This document shows, piece by piece, positions 9,678 through 19,113 of a DNA stretch of 64,000 nucleotides. Source of the DNA: an uncultured Oscillibacter sp. (GTDB lineage Bacteria; Bacillota; Clostridia; Oscillospirales; Oscillospiraceae); contig CAJTZK010000006.1 of the NCBI GenBank assembly GCA_910583785.1, positions 62,001 to 126,000 on the forward strand. The letters are read 5' to 3'. Each line of letters starts with the position of its first letter. Positions within the stretch are counted from its first letter, which is position 1. The position numbers and the translations under genes are program-made. The notes under the pieces are model-generated. The model did no database searches. It had not been told where the DNA came from and saw only the letters and a list, made by a program, of their open reading frames with translations.

Positions 9678-10589
9678 ATGAAACTCTCTCTGGTCATCAT
9701 GGCGGCGGGCCTGGGGTCCCGCTACGGTGGAAACAAGCAGGTGGACGGCATCGGCCCCCACGGGGAAATCTTGATGGAGTACTCCATTTACGACGCCCTC
9801 CGGGCGGGCTTTGGCAAGGTGGTGTTCATCATCAAGCCGGAAATGCGGGAGATGATGGAGGGCCTCTGGGGCCGCCTCTCCCGCAAGCCCGCCCTGGACG
9901 GCGGGCCCGTAGAGGTGGAATACGCCTATCAGGACTTCTCCTCCATCCCCTCCTTTTACGCCATTCCGGAAGGCCGCACCCGCCCCTTTGGCACCGTCCA
10001 CGCCCTGCTCTGCGCCGCGGAGGCGGTGCGGGAGCCCTGCTGCGTCATCAACGCCGACGACTTTTACGGCCCCGGCGCGTACCAGATCATGGCCCGGGAG
10101 CTCCGCCGCCTGCCGGAGGCGGGCCACGCCGCCATGGTAGGCTATCTCCTGAAAAACACCGCCAGCCTCCACGGCACGGTAACCCGGGGCATCTGCACTG
10201 GGCGGGAGGGCCGCCTGGAGAGCGTCCGGGAAACCCGGAACATCCAGCTCTATCCCGACGGGACCCTCCGGGACGTGCAGGCGGGCCTGCCCCTGGACCC
10301 CGGCGCGGTGGTGTCCATGAACTTTTGGGGCTTCATGCCCTCCATCTTCCCCGTCCTCCGGCGGGATTTTGAGGATTTCCTCCGCGCCGCCGGGGACGAC
10401 CTGCGCGCCGAGCGTCTCCTGCCCGAGATGGTGGACAGCCAGCTCCGGGAGGGAACGCTGGAGGTCTCCCTCCTCTCCTCCGACGGCCAGTGGTTCGGCA
10501 TGACCTACCGGGAGGACCGGGAAGCGGTGGCCCAGGCCCTCCGGCGGCTCCATGAGAGCGGCAGGTACCCGGAAAATCTCTGGGCCTGA
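9678..10589 (+). CDS. Sugar-phosphate-type nucleotidyltransferase
   Basis: A protein of 303 residues with AGGAGA upstream of ATG 9678. The N-terminus LSLVIMAAGLGSRYGGNKQ is the nucleotide-binding signature of the NTP_transferase (GT-A) fold. VINADDFYG is the metal-binding acidic motif, and GTVHALLCA and NFWGFMPSIFP fit the family. Such enzymes transfer a nucleotidyl group to a sugar-1-phosphate or similar alcohol phosphate. A close cytosolic group in Clostridia is annotated only as nucleotidyltransferase. No sugar pathway genes flank it, so the substrate is unknown. It is monocistronic as far as can be seen, and no clear terminator follows. Confidence 0.85.
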   Translation: MKLSLVIMAAGLGSRYGGNKQVDGIGPHGEILMEYSIYDALRAGFGKVVFIIKPEMREMMEGLWGRLSRKPALDGGPVEVEYAYQDFSSIPSFYAIPEGRTRPFGTVHALLCAAEAVREPCCVINADDFYGPGAYQIMARELRRLPEAGHAAMVGYLLKNTASLHGTVTRGICTGREGRLESVRETRNIQLYPDGTLRDVQAGLPLDPGAVVSMNFWGFMPSIFPVLRRDFEDFLRAAGDDLRAERLLPEMVDSQLREGTLEVSLLSSDGQWFGMTYREDREAVAQALRRLHESGRYPENLWA

Positions 10590-10765
10590 GTCCGGCATAG
10601 CCGGGAGCCCTCCCGCGTATACTGGACAGAATTGAAAAAACCGGAGATGGGCCGCCTCCAAATTTTTAACAAATTGTTTCGACTTTTTTCGAGGGTTTTC
10701 GCGTATAATAAAGAGAGAGGATTTCCTGCCCCGCAGGATCACATAGGTGAGGAAGGGATTCGGCT

Positions 10766-11644
10766 ATGGAGGGAACTGGGAAACACGTCCGGAAGCGCCG
10801 CCTGCCCGGCGTTGTAGCGGCCCTGGCGGCGGCCGCGCTGCTGCTGACCGCCGGAGCCTCCGGCGGCGGAGGGGCCAGCTCCCCGTTGGCGGAAGCGGCA
10901 GAACCCACGGTTTACAAGGCGGTGCCCGCCGCTGGGAAAATTAGAACGGGAACCGATATCCGGGCCAAGGCCCTTCCGGAGGGCGGGGAAACGCCGGAGG
11001 GCTGGCCCTGCCCCCTGCCGGAGACGGAAGCGGTGGAGGATACATACTTCGACGACGCCATCTTCCTGGGGGACTCCCGGACGGAGGGCCTCTCCCTCTA
11101 CAGCGGCCTGAAAACCGGGCACTTCTATACCACCGTGGGCGCCACCGTGGAATCCGTCTTCTCCAAGAAGAACTACGATACCGGGAGCGGCGGGAAGGTC
11201 CCCCTGCTGGACGCGGCGGCGGGCCAGGAATGCGGCAAAATTTACATCATGCTAGGCATCAACGAGCTGGGCTGGTCCAAGACCAAGACCTTCCAGGACC
11301 AGTACGCCAAGCTCATCGACCGGGTCCGGGAGGACCATCCGGAGGCAAAAATCGTCCTCCAGTCCATCCCCCCTGTCAGCGCCAAGCAGGAGGCAAAAAA
11401 AACCTACGTCAACAACGCCCGGATCGCCGTCTACAACGAAGTCATCAAAACCCTGGCGGAGGAGAAGGAGTGCTATTTCCTGGACGTGGCCGCCTGCCTC
11501 ACAGGCGAGGACGGCTTCCTGCCCAAGGACTGGAATTTCGACGGCATCCACCTGAATCCCGCCGGGTGCCGGGTCTGGCTGGGCTATTTGCGGACCCACA
11601 GCCTGGAGGATGAGGCCATCGCCGCCGCCCTGGAGGCGGGCTGA
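10766..11644 (+). CDS. Secreted SGNH/GDSL-type hydrolase
   Basis: A protein of 292 residues. A basic N-terminus (KHVRKRR) and a hydrophobic segment (about 15-31) form a signal peptide or membrane anchor. A low-complexity linker follows, and the SGNH domain starts near residue 92. Block I is FLGDSRTEG (nucleophile Ser), block III is GINELG (Asn), and block V is DGIHLN (Asp/His). This points to an esterase or acetylhydrolase acting outside the membrane, for example on cell-wall polymers or glycans. GAGGAAGG lies 10 nt before the ATG. A TATAAT box is seen at 10704-10709 without a convincing -35. The gene ends at a strong terminator (11679-11707). Confidence 0.85.
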   Translation: MEGTGKHVRKRRLPGVVAALAAAALLLTAGASGGGGASSPLAEAAEPTVYKAVPAAGKIRTGTDIRAKALPEGGETPEGWPCPLPETEAVEDTYFDDAIFLGDSRTEGLSLYSGLKTGHFYTTVGATVESVFSKKNYDTGSGGKVPLLDAAAGQECGKIYIMLGINELGWSKTKTFQDQYAKLIDRVREDHPEAKIVLQSIPPVSAKQEAKKTYVNNARIAVYNEVIKTLAEEKECYFLDVAACLTGEDGFLPKDWNFDGIHLNPAGCRVWLGYLRTHSLEDEAIAAALEAG

Positions 11645-11678
11645 GGGTACTCCCTGAAAACCGCATACATAAAGGAAC

Positions 11679-11707
11679 GGCAGGGACGGCGCGTCCCTGC
11701 CTTTTTT
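11679..11707. terminator. Rho-independent terminator, probably bidirectional
   Basis: A 10-bp stem GGCAGGGACG/CGTCCCTGCC with loop GCG and T6 on the plus strand. On the minus strand it is followed by GTTCCTTT, so it can also end the 2-hydroxyacyl-CoA dehydratase-like gene. Confidence 0.88.
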
Positions 11708-11844
11708 CTATCCATATGTGGGATTTTGCCGTCAACCAGGGCAGATTTCCGCGGGAATCCGGACGGATTCCCGGAAAATTTAACGAGGAGCAGACGGCAA
11801 AAAAATCCAGAAAAACGGTATTCCACGGTTGTGAATACAGGTTC

Positions 11845-13191
<1,347 letters not shown>

Positions 13192-13195
13192 CGTC

Positions 13196-16105
13196 TCACT
13201 CCTTCTCATCCAGGGCGGCGAAGAGGCTCCGCAGGCGGATGCGCACCGCGCCCAGGTTGGTGATCTCGTCAATTTTCAGTTCCGTGTACAGCTTGCCCCC
13301 GGCCTGGAGAACGGCCTGGGTTTCATCGGTGGTGATGGCGTCCACGCCGCAGCCAAAGCTCACCAGCTGCACCAGGTCGCAGTCCCGGTGCTCCACGCAG
13401 TACCGGGCAGCGGCGTACAGCCGGGAGTGGTAGGTCCACTGGTTCAAAACCGTGGTGGGAAATTTGTCCACCAGGCCGGAGACGGCGTCCTCCGTCACCA
13501 CCGCCGCGCCGGACCGGGTGATCAGCGTGTCGATGCCGTGGCTTACCTCCGGGTCCGCGTGGTAGGGCCGCCCCGCCAGAACGATGATGCGCCGCCCCCC
13601 GGCCCGGGCCTGCTCCATGATCCGGGCCCCTTCCCCGCGGATCCGGGCCATGTGGCGGGCGTATTCGGCGTAGGCTGCGTCCCCCGCCTCCCGGACCTCG
13701 GCCTTGGAGATATCCGGGAAGTACCGCTGGAGGACGTTGTAAATCTTCTTGGTAAAGTCCTTTGGCCGGTGGAGGCCCACGTAGTCATAAATGAATTTCG
13801 TGCCCTTGATCTCCGGGCAGTTCCCGGCAATGACCTCCGGATAATAGGCCACCACGGGGCAGTTGTAATGGTTATCCCCCAGGCCCTCGTCAATGTTGTA
13901 AGTCATGCAGGGGTAGAAGATAGCGTCCAGGCCCAGCTTGGAGAGGAACTGGATGTGCCCGTGGGCCAGCTTGGCCGGGAAGCACGCGGTGTCGCTGGGA
14001 ATGGTGGCCTGGCCCTTCAAATACAAATCCCGGCTGCTGAGGGGGCTGTGGTACACGGCAAAGCCCAGCTTGGTGAAGAAGGCGTGCCAGAAGGGCAGCA
14101 GCTCCCACATGTTCAGGCACAGGGGGAGTCCGATCTTCCCCCGCTTCCCCGGGATGGGCTTGTAGTCCAAAAGCAGCTTCCGCTTGAAGGCGTACAAATT
14201 CCACTCCCCGCCGTCGGCCTTTCCGGTCACAGGGCGGTCACAGCGGTTGCCGCTGATGAAGGTCTCCCCTCCCGCGAAGGTGTTGACGGTGAGCTGGCAG
14301 TTGTTGCCGCAGAGGCCGCAGGCCCGGCTCTCCGTCTCCTGGGTAAAGCCCGCCAGGGCCTCCCGGCCCAGCAGGGCGCTGGCCTGGCCCGGAGCGGCCT
14401 TACTCCGTCCATAGAGGGCCGCGCCAAACGCGCCCATCAGCCCGGCGATATCCGGGCGGATGACCTCCACCCCCATCTCCTTCTCAAAGGCCCGGAGGAC
14501 GGCCTCGTTGTAGAAGGTCCCCCCCTGGACCACCACGTTCCGGCCCAGCTCCTCGGGGCTGGAGGCCCGGATGACCTTATAAATGGCGTTTTTCACCACA
14601 GAGATGGACAGGCCCGCCGAGATATTCTCAATGCTGGCCCCGTCCTTCTGGGCCTGCTTCACGCTGGAGTTCATAAAAACCGTGCAGCGGCTCCCCAGGT
14701 CCACGGGACGGTCCGCGAAGAGGCCCAATTGGGCAAACTCCTTCACGTCGTGGCCCAGGGCCTGGGCGAAGGTCTGGAGGAAACTGCCGCAGCCGGAGGA
14801 ACAGGCCTCATTTAAAAAGATGTTGCAGATGGCCCCGTCTTCAATTTTGAAGCACTTCATGTCCTGCCCGCCGATGTCGATGATAAAGTCCACATGGGGC
14901 AGGAAGTGCTTCGCGGCGGTGAAGTGGGCCACGGTCTCCACCACGCCGTAATCGGCGTGGAAGGCGTTTTTCACCAGGTCCTCGCCGTAGCCCGTGGTGG
15001 TGACGGAGGCCGCCCGAAGGGCCGGATGCTCATCGTAAAGCCGCTGGAGCACGCCCCGGATCAAGGGCACGGGGTTGCCCAGGTTGGGCTGGTAGTCCGT
15101 GAACAGCAGCCGGGCCTCCTGGTCGATGACGGCCACCTTCACCGTGGTGGACCCGGAGTCAATGCCAATGTGGACCGGAGCGGCATAGTCCGGGCCAAAG
15201 GGGGCCCGGGCAACCTTCGCCCTGGCGTGGCGGGCCTGGAATGCCTCGTATTCCTCCCAGGTCTCAAACAGCGGCGGCTGGCTCCGGTAAGTCTCGGAGG
15301 CCCCCCGCTCCCGGAGGCGGTCCGCCAGCGCGCTTAAATCGAAGCTCTGGTCGGCATAGAACGCCGCTCCCAGGGCCACAAACAGCAGGCTGTTCTCCGG
15401 GCAGGTCCCGGCCAGCCCCAAGGTCTTGTCAAAACTCTCCCGGAGGCACTTCGAAAAGGTCAGCGGCCCGCCTAGGTAGAGGACGTTCCCCTTGATGGGC
15501 CGCCCCTGGGCCAGGCCCGCGATGGTCTGGTTCACCACCGCCTGGTAAATGCTGGCGGCAATGTCTGTGGCCTTGGCCCCCTGGTTGATGAGGGGCTGGA
15601 CGTCGCTCTTGGCAAAGACGCCGCAGCGGGAGGCGATGGTGTAGGTTTTCTCCGCCCTCTGGGCGGCTTCGTCCATCTCGTCGGCGGTCATCTTCAGGAG
15701 GGTCGCCATCTGGTCGATAAAGGCCCCGGTGCCCCCGGCGCAGGAGCCGTTCATCCGGACCTCCATGCCCCCGGTGAGAAAGAGGATTTTCGCGTCCTCG
15801 CCTCCCAGCTCAATCACCACGTCGGTGCCCGGGATCAGACGTCCCGCGGCCACCCGGGTGGCGAAAACCTCCTGCACAAAGGGCACGCCCACGCTCTCCG
15901 CCATGCCCATTCCGGCGGAACCGGAGATGGCCAGCTCCGCCCTCCCGGAGGGGACATACTGCCCGGCCACCCGGCGGAGCAGCTCTTCGGATTTCTCCAG
16001 GATATGGCTGAAGTGCCGCTCGTAGGTGCTGTATATTATGTTGTCCGCGCCGTCCAGCACCACGCATTTGATGGTGGTGGATCCCACGTCGAGACCGATC
16101 TTCAA
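13196..16105 (-). CDS. Double acyl-CoA dehydratase activase (BadF/BadG/BcrA/BcrD ATPase) with DUF2229 C-terminus
   Basis: A protein of 969 residues. I prefer TTG 16105 (LKIGLDVGSTTIK), with GGGGGGA six bases upstream; ATG 16144 lacks a ribosome binding site. There are two ASKHA ATPase modules, one starting at IGLDVGSTTIKCVVLD and the other near residue 320 at IGIDSGSTTVKVAVID. Each has the cluster-binding CAGGTGAF- or SSGCGSFLQ-type motif. A DUF2229 region with CGLCGNNCQLTV follows. Archerases of this kind couple ATP hydrolysis to very low-potential electron transfer to 2-hydroxyacyl-CoA dehydratase or benzoyl-CoA reductase. The double form is widespread in anaerobes with unknown substrate. 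It forms an operon with the dehydratase-like gene, driven by a promoter at 16179-16207. Confidence 0.9.
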   Translation of the reverse strand: MKIGLDVGSTTIKCVVLDGADNIIYSTYERHFSHILEKSEELLRRVAGQYVPSGRAELAISGSAGMGMAESVGVPFVQEVFATRVAAGRLIPGTDVVIELGGEDAKILFLTGGMEVRMNGSCAGGTGAFIDQMATLLKMTADEMDEAAQRAEKTYTIASRCGVFAKSDVQPLINQGAKATDIAASIYQAVVNQTIAGLAQGRPIKGNVLYLGGPLTFSKCLRESFDKTLGLAGTCPENSLLFVALGAAFYADQSFDLSALADRLRERGASETYRSQPPLFETWEEYEAFQARHARAKVARAPFGPDYAAPVHIGIDSGSTTVKVAVIDQEARLLFTDYQPNLGNPVPLIRGVLQRLYDEHPALRAASVTTTGYGEDLVKNAFHADYGVVETVAHFTAAKHFLPHVDFIIDIGGQDMKCFKIEDGAICNIFLNEACSSGCGSFLQTFAQALGHDVKEFAQLGLFADRPVDLGSRCTVFMNSSVKQAQKDGASIENISAGLSISVVKNAIYKVIRASSPEELGRNVVVQGGTFYNEAVLRAFEKEMGVEVIRPDIAGLMGAFGAALYGRSKAAPGQASALLGREALAGFTQETESRACGLCGNNCQLTVNTFAGGETFISGNRCDRPVTGKADGGEWNLYAFKRKLLLDYKPIPGKRGKIGLPLCLNMWELLPFWHAFFTKLGFAVYHSPLSSRDLYLKGQATIPSDTACFPAKLAHGHIQFLSKLGLDAIFYPCMTYNIDEGLGDNHYNCPVVAYYPEVIAGNCPEIKGTKFIYDYVGLHRPKDFTKKIYNVLQRYFPDISKAEVREAGDAAYAEYARHMARIRGEGARIMEQARAGGRRIIVLAGRPYHADPEVSHGIDTLITRSGAAVVTEDAVSGLVDKFPTTVLNQWTYHSRLYAAARYCVEHRDCDLVQLVSFGCGVDAITTDETQAVLQAGGKLYTELKIDEITNLGAVRIRLRSLFAALDEKE

Positions 16106-16178
16106 GCCGATCCCCCCTTTGAGCAAACGATTACCTGCCGCCATTCCGGCAGGAACCGCAAGATATCATATCCTTGGT

Positions 16179-16207
16179 ATCATACACGCTTTCGACTGGT
16201 TTTTCAA
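16179..16207 (-). promoter_or_regulatory. Promoter of the activase operon
   Basis: Minus-strand TTGAAA (16202-16207) and TATGAT (16179-16184) with a 17-bp spacer; the leader is about 67 nt to the TTG start. Confidence 0.75.
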
Positions 16208-16265
16208 TCGGCAATCCTTTGAAAAACTGTAAAGAACCCGTTAAAAATGGCCTGTCCGACTGGAC

Positions 16266-16294
16266 TTGCCGATTTCCCGGAGACGTGCTATACT
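16266..16294 (+). promoter_or_regulatory. Promoter of queH
   Basis: TTGCCG (16266-16271), a 17-bp spacer and TATACT (16289-16294). The start would be about 25 nt upstream of ATG 16327. Confidence 0.7.
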
Positions 16295-16326
16295 CATCTT
16301 ATTCCATTGAGAAGCGAGGCATGACT

Positions 16327-16896
16327 ATGAAAACCGTTCTCCTCCACTGCTGCTGCGCCCCCTGTTCCCTGAGCTGCATCGGCCCCCTCCGGGCCGAGGG
16401 CATGGAGCCCGCGGCCTTTTGGTACAACCCCAACATCCACCCCTGGAAGGAGTACCAGGCCCGGCGGGACTGCCTGCTGGAATACGCTCCCACCATTGGC
16501 ATGGAGGTGCGGGTCCGGGAGGACTATGGCCTCCGGGACTTTGTCCGGCATGTGGCGGGGGACATCGACCAGCGCTGCGCCTACTGCTATGAGCACCGCA
16601 TCGAGGGGACGGCAAAGTACGCCGCGGAACACGGCTTTCCCGCCTTCACCTCCACGCTGCTTGCCAGCCTCTACCAGGACCACGAGGGCATTGTCCGGGC
16701 GGCGGAGCGCTACGCGGCGCAGTACGGCGTGGAATTCCTGTACCGGGACTTCCGGCCCAACTTCCGGGAGGGGAACCGCCAGGCCCGGGAGCTGGGGTTC
16801 TACATGCAGAAATACTGCGGCTGCGTGTTTTCAGAGCAGGATCGGTATCAAAAGCAGATCGACCGGGACCGGGCAGCATTTGGGGAAGCGCCTTGA
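16327..16896 (+). CDS. queH: Epoxyqueuosine reductase QueH
   Basis: QueH reduces epoxyqueuosine in tRNA to queuosine, the last step of the pathway, as a cobalamin-independent replacement of QueG. The protein has 189 residues. ATG 16327 has GCGAGG at 7-nt spacing; ATG 16321 is too close. Cysteine motifs are diagnostic: LLHCCCAPCS near the N-terminus, DQRCAYCYEHR in the middle and KYCGCVFSEQDR at the end. They bind a [4Fe-4S] cluster and a second iron. It is cytoplasmic. The only other gene downstream on this transcript is the short coiled-coil frame at 16949. No other queuosine gene lies in the window. Confidence 0.93.
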   Translation: MKTVLLHCCCAPCSLSCIGPLRAEGMEPAAFWYNPNIHPWKEYQARRDCLLEYAPTIGMEVRVREDYGLRDFVRHVAGDIDQRCAYCYEHRIEGTAKYAAEHGFPAFTSTLLASLYQDHEGIVRAAERYAAQYGVEFLYRDFRPNFREGNRQARELGFYMQKYCGCVFSEQDRYQKQIDRDRAAFGEAP

Positions 16897-16948
16897 CACG
16901 GAATTGGTTCCGCCATATAAGGAAGTAACTTGCGGGAGCTGGCGGGGC

Positions 16949-17388
16949 ATGTTGGATGAGAAGGACTTGCAAGCAATTGCGAAATTAATTAGCGGTTCCG
17001 AAGCCCGGATATCCGCCAAAATGACAGAGGAAATCGCCGCGCCGGAGACATGTATGGCAGAGAAAATTTCCAGTTCGGAACCCCGTCTTAAAGAATATGT
17101 AGACGGGAAGGTCTCCACCGCCCAGAGCCACACACTGGCTTTGATGGAGGCGTATTTCGACCCCAGATTCCAGGCTCTGGGGAAGAAGATCGACCTTTTA
17201 GAGGAGAAAATGGTTGCGCTCGAGGATTTGGAGGACATTGAGTCCCGTCTGGATGTGTTAGAGGCGGTCACCCGGCGGAACGTCCAGGAAATTGAAATTC
17301 TTAAAAAGGCCCAGCAGCTCCGTAAGGCGGCCCGGCACTCCGGTCCGCCTTTTTCACACCGAAGAGGACCGCCCCGAAGGGCGGTCCT
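16949..17388 (+). CDS. Coiled-coil hypothetical protein without stop codon before its terminator
   Basis: ATG 16949 follows GCGGGAG and lies 53 bp after queH. About 125 residues look genuine: an acidic N-terminus (MLDEKDLQAIAKLISGSEAR), then heptad-like helices (LGKKIDLLEEKMVALEDLED, ESRLDVLEAVTRRNVQEIEI). Such short coiled-coil proteins are common next to unrelated genes in Clostridia and have no assigned role. The frame has no stop before the Rho-independent terminator at 17365-17390 and continues open, antisense to the next gene. Transcripts ending there would lack a stop codon and should be rescued by tmRNA. It may be a gene that lost its 3' end rather than a deliberate design. Confidence 0.5.
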
Positions 17389-17390
17389 TT
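17365..17390. terminator. Bidirectional terminator between queH unit and lysC operon
   Basis: A 10-bp stem AGGACCGCCC/GGGCGGTCCT with a CGAA tetraloop, followed by TTTCTC on the plus strand and TCTTC on the minus strand. It lies 8 bp beyond the UPF0210 stop codon. Confidence 0.75.
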
Positions 17391-17395
17391 CTCAT

Positions 17396-18754
17396 TCAGT
17401 TCCGCAGGCTATGCAATGGGGCAGGGATTCTTCCGCCCCGGTTGATGAAGGCGGCGGAAGACTCCCGGTGGACTGGCATCACCGGAGCGCTGCCCAGCAG
17501 TCCCCCCATCTCGATGGTGCCCCCCACATCCTTCCCCGGGGCAGGGAGGATGCGGACGGCGGTAGTCTTGTTGTTCACCATTCCTATGGCCGCCTCGTCG
17601 GCGATGATGGCCGCGATGGTCTCCGCCGGGGTGTCCCCGGGGATGGCGATCATGTCCAGGCCCACGGAGCAGACGCAGGTCATGGCCTCCAGCTTGTCGA
17701 TGCAGAGGGTCCCGGACCGGGCGGCGGCGATCATGCCCTCGTCCTCGCTGACGGGGATGAAGGCCCCGGAGAGTCCCCCCACGCTGGAGGAGGCCATGAC
17801 GCCCCCCTTTTTCACCGCGTCGTTCAGCATGGCCAGGGCCGCCGTGGTGCCGTGGGTGCCGCAGACCTCCAGGCCCAGTTCCTCCAGGATGCGGGCCACA
17901 CTGTCCCCGACGGCGGGGGTGGGGGCCAGGCTCAAATCCACAATGCCGAACGGCGTGTCCAGCCGCCGGCTGGCCTCCTGGGCCACCAGCTGGCCCATGC
18001 GGGTCACCCGGAAGGCGGTCTTCTTGATGGTTTCCGCCACAACGTCCAGGGGCTGGCCCTTCACGGCCTGGAGGGCGTGGTAGACAACGCCGGGCCCGGA
18101 GACGCCCACGTTGATGACCTTCTCCGCCTCTCCCGCGCCGTGGAAGGCCCCGGCCATGAAGGGGTTGTCCTCCACGGCGTTGCAGAACACCACCAGCTTG
18201 GCGCAGCCCAGGCCGTCCCGGTCCGCCGTGCGGTCCGCGGTCTCCTTGACAATCCGGCCCATGAGAGCCACGGCGTCCATGTTGACGCCCGCCCGGGTGG
18301 AGCCCACGTTGACGGAGGAGCAGACCAGCTCCGTCCGGGCCAGAGCCTCGGGAATGGAGCGGATGAGGCGCTCGTCCGCCTGGGTCATCCCCTTCTGGAC
18401 CAGGGCGGAGTAGCCCCCGATGAAGTTCACGCCGCAGCTCTGGGCCGCCTTATCCAGGGCCAGGGCGAAGGGCACATACTCCTCCGTCTCGCTGGCCCCG
18501 GCCACCAGGGCCATGGGGGTGACGGAGATGCGCTTGTTCACAATGGGGATGCCGAACTCGTCCTCAATGTCCTGGCCGGTTTTCACCAGCCGTTCGGCGC
18601 AGCGGCAGATCTTCTCATAGACCTTCTCACAGGCCCGCTTGGGGTCCGGGTCGCAGCAGGAGAGGAGGGAAATGCCCATGGTGATGGTGCGGATGTCCAG
18701 GTGCTGCTGGTCGATCATCTCAATGGTGGAGAGAATTTCCTTCTGATTCAGCAT
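17396..18754 (-). CDS. UPF0210 (PFL) family protein
   Basis: A protein of 452 residues, the usual family length. ATG 18754 has TAAGGAGGG upstream. Conserved parts include TIEMIDQQHLDIRTITMGIS at the N-terminus, INVGVSGPGVVYHAL, VGGLSGAFIPVSEDEGM and IPGDTPAETIAAIIADEAAIGM. The fold is related to pyruvate formate-lyase-like barrels and the protein is cytosolic, but no reaction is established. Together with the ACT-domain UPF0237 gene immediately upstream it forms a pair seen in many Gram-positives, which suggests an amino-acid-sensing regulatory partner. Here the pair is the tail of a hom-lysC operon, so an aspartate-family metabolite is a reasonable ligand guess. Confidence 0.9.
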   Translation of the reverse strand: MLNQKEILSTIEMIDQQHLDIRTITMGISLLSCCDPDPKRACEKVYEKICRCAERLVKTGQDIEDEFGIPIVNKRISVTPMALVAGASETEEYVPFALALDKAAQSCGVNFIGGYSALVQKGMTQADERLIRSIPEALARTELVCSSVNVGSTRAGVNMDAVALMGRIVKETADRTADRDGLGCAKLVVFCNAVEDNPFMAGAFHGAGEAEKVINVGVSGPGVVYHALQAVKGQPLDVVAETIKKTAFRVTRMGQLVAQEASRRLDTPFGIVDLSLAPTPAVGDSVARILEELGLEVCGTHGTTAALAMLNDAVKKGGVMASSSVGGLSGAFIPVSEDEGMIAAARSGTLCIDKLEAMTCVCSVGLDMIAIPGDTPAETIAAIIADEAAIGMVNNKTTAVRILPAPGKDVGGTIEMGGLLGSAPVMPVHRESSAAFINRGGRIPAPLHSLRN

Positions 18755-18766
18755 GGGGTTCCCTCC

Positions 18767-19036
18767 TTAAATGCTGTGCATGGCGTTGAAAATCTCTTCC
18801 CGCTGGATGCGGATGGAGAGGCCCAGCTCCGCCCCCAGGCCGTTCAGGCCCTTCCCCAGCTCACCGAAGCTGGCGGTGGACTGGCTGACGTCCACGGCCA
18901 TGACCATGGTAAAGGCCCCCTGGAGAATGGTCTGGGAGATGTCCAGAATGTTGACGTTATAGTTTGCCAGGCGGTTGCAGACGGCGGCGATGATGCCCAC
19001 CCGGTCCTGCCCCAGGACGGTGACGATGGCGTTCAT
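18767..19036 (-). CDS. ACT domain protein, UPF0237 family
   Basis: A protein of 89 residues consisting of one ACT domain (VTVLGQDRVGIIAAVCNRLA, NILDISQTILQGAFTMVM). The glycine-rich turn between the first strand and helix is the usual amino-acid-binding site. AAGGAGGAG precedes ATG 19036, and the next gene starts 12 bp after its stop. It resembles the small GcvR-like UPF0237 regulators that travel with UPF0210. It probably senses an amino acid and modulates UPF0210 or the upstream aspartate kinase; this is inference from fold and context. Confidence 0.9.
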   Translation of the reverse strand: MNAIVTVLGQDRVGIIAAVCNRLANYNVNILDISQTILQGAFTMVMAVDVSQSTASFGELGKGLNGLGAELGLSIRIQREEIFNAMHSI

Positions 19037-19113
19037 GGTTGCTCCTCCTTCATAATTTCATAAAAGCAGCCTCCGGCGGGGAGAACGGACTTTTCCCCCC
19101 GCCGGACGCAAAT

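Noticed and set aside
13388..14815. Open frame of 475 codons opposite the activase gene
   Set aside because: Antisense shadow with no start signal; the minus-strand gene shows clear ASKHA and cysteine motifs.
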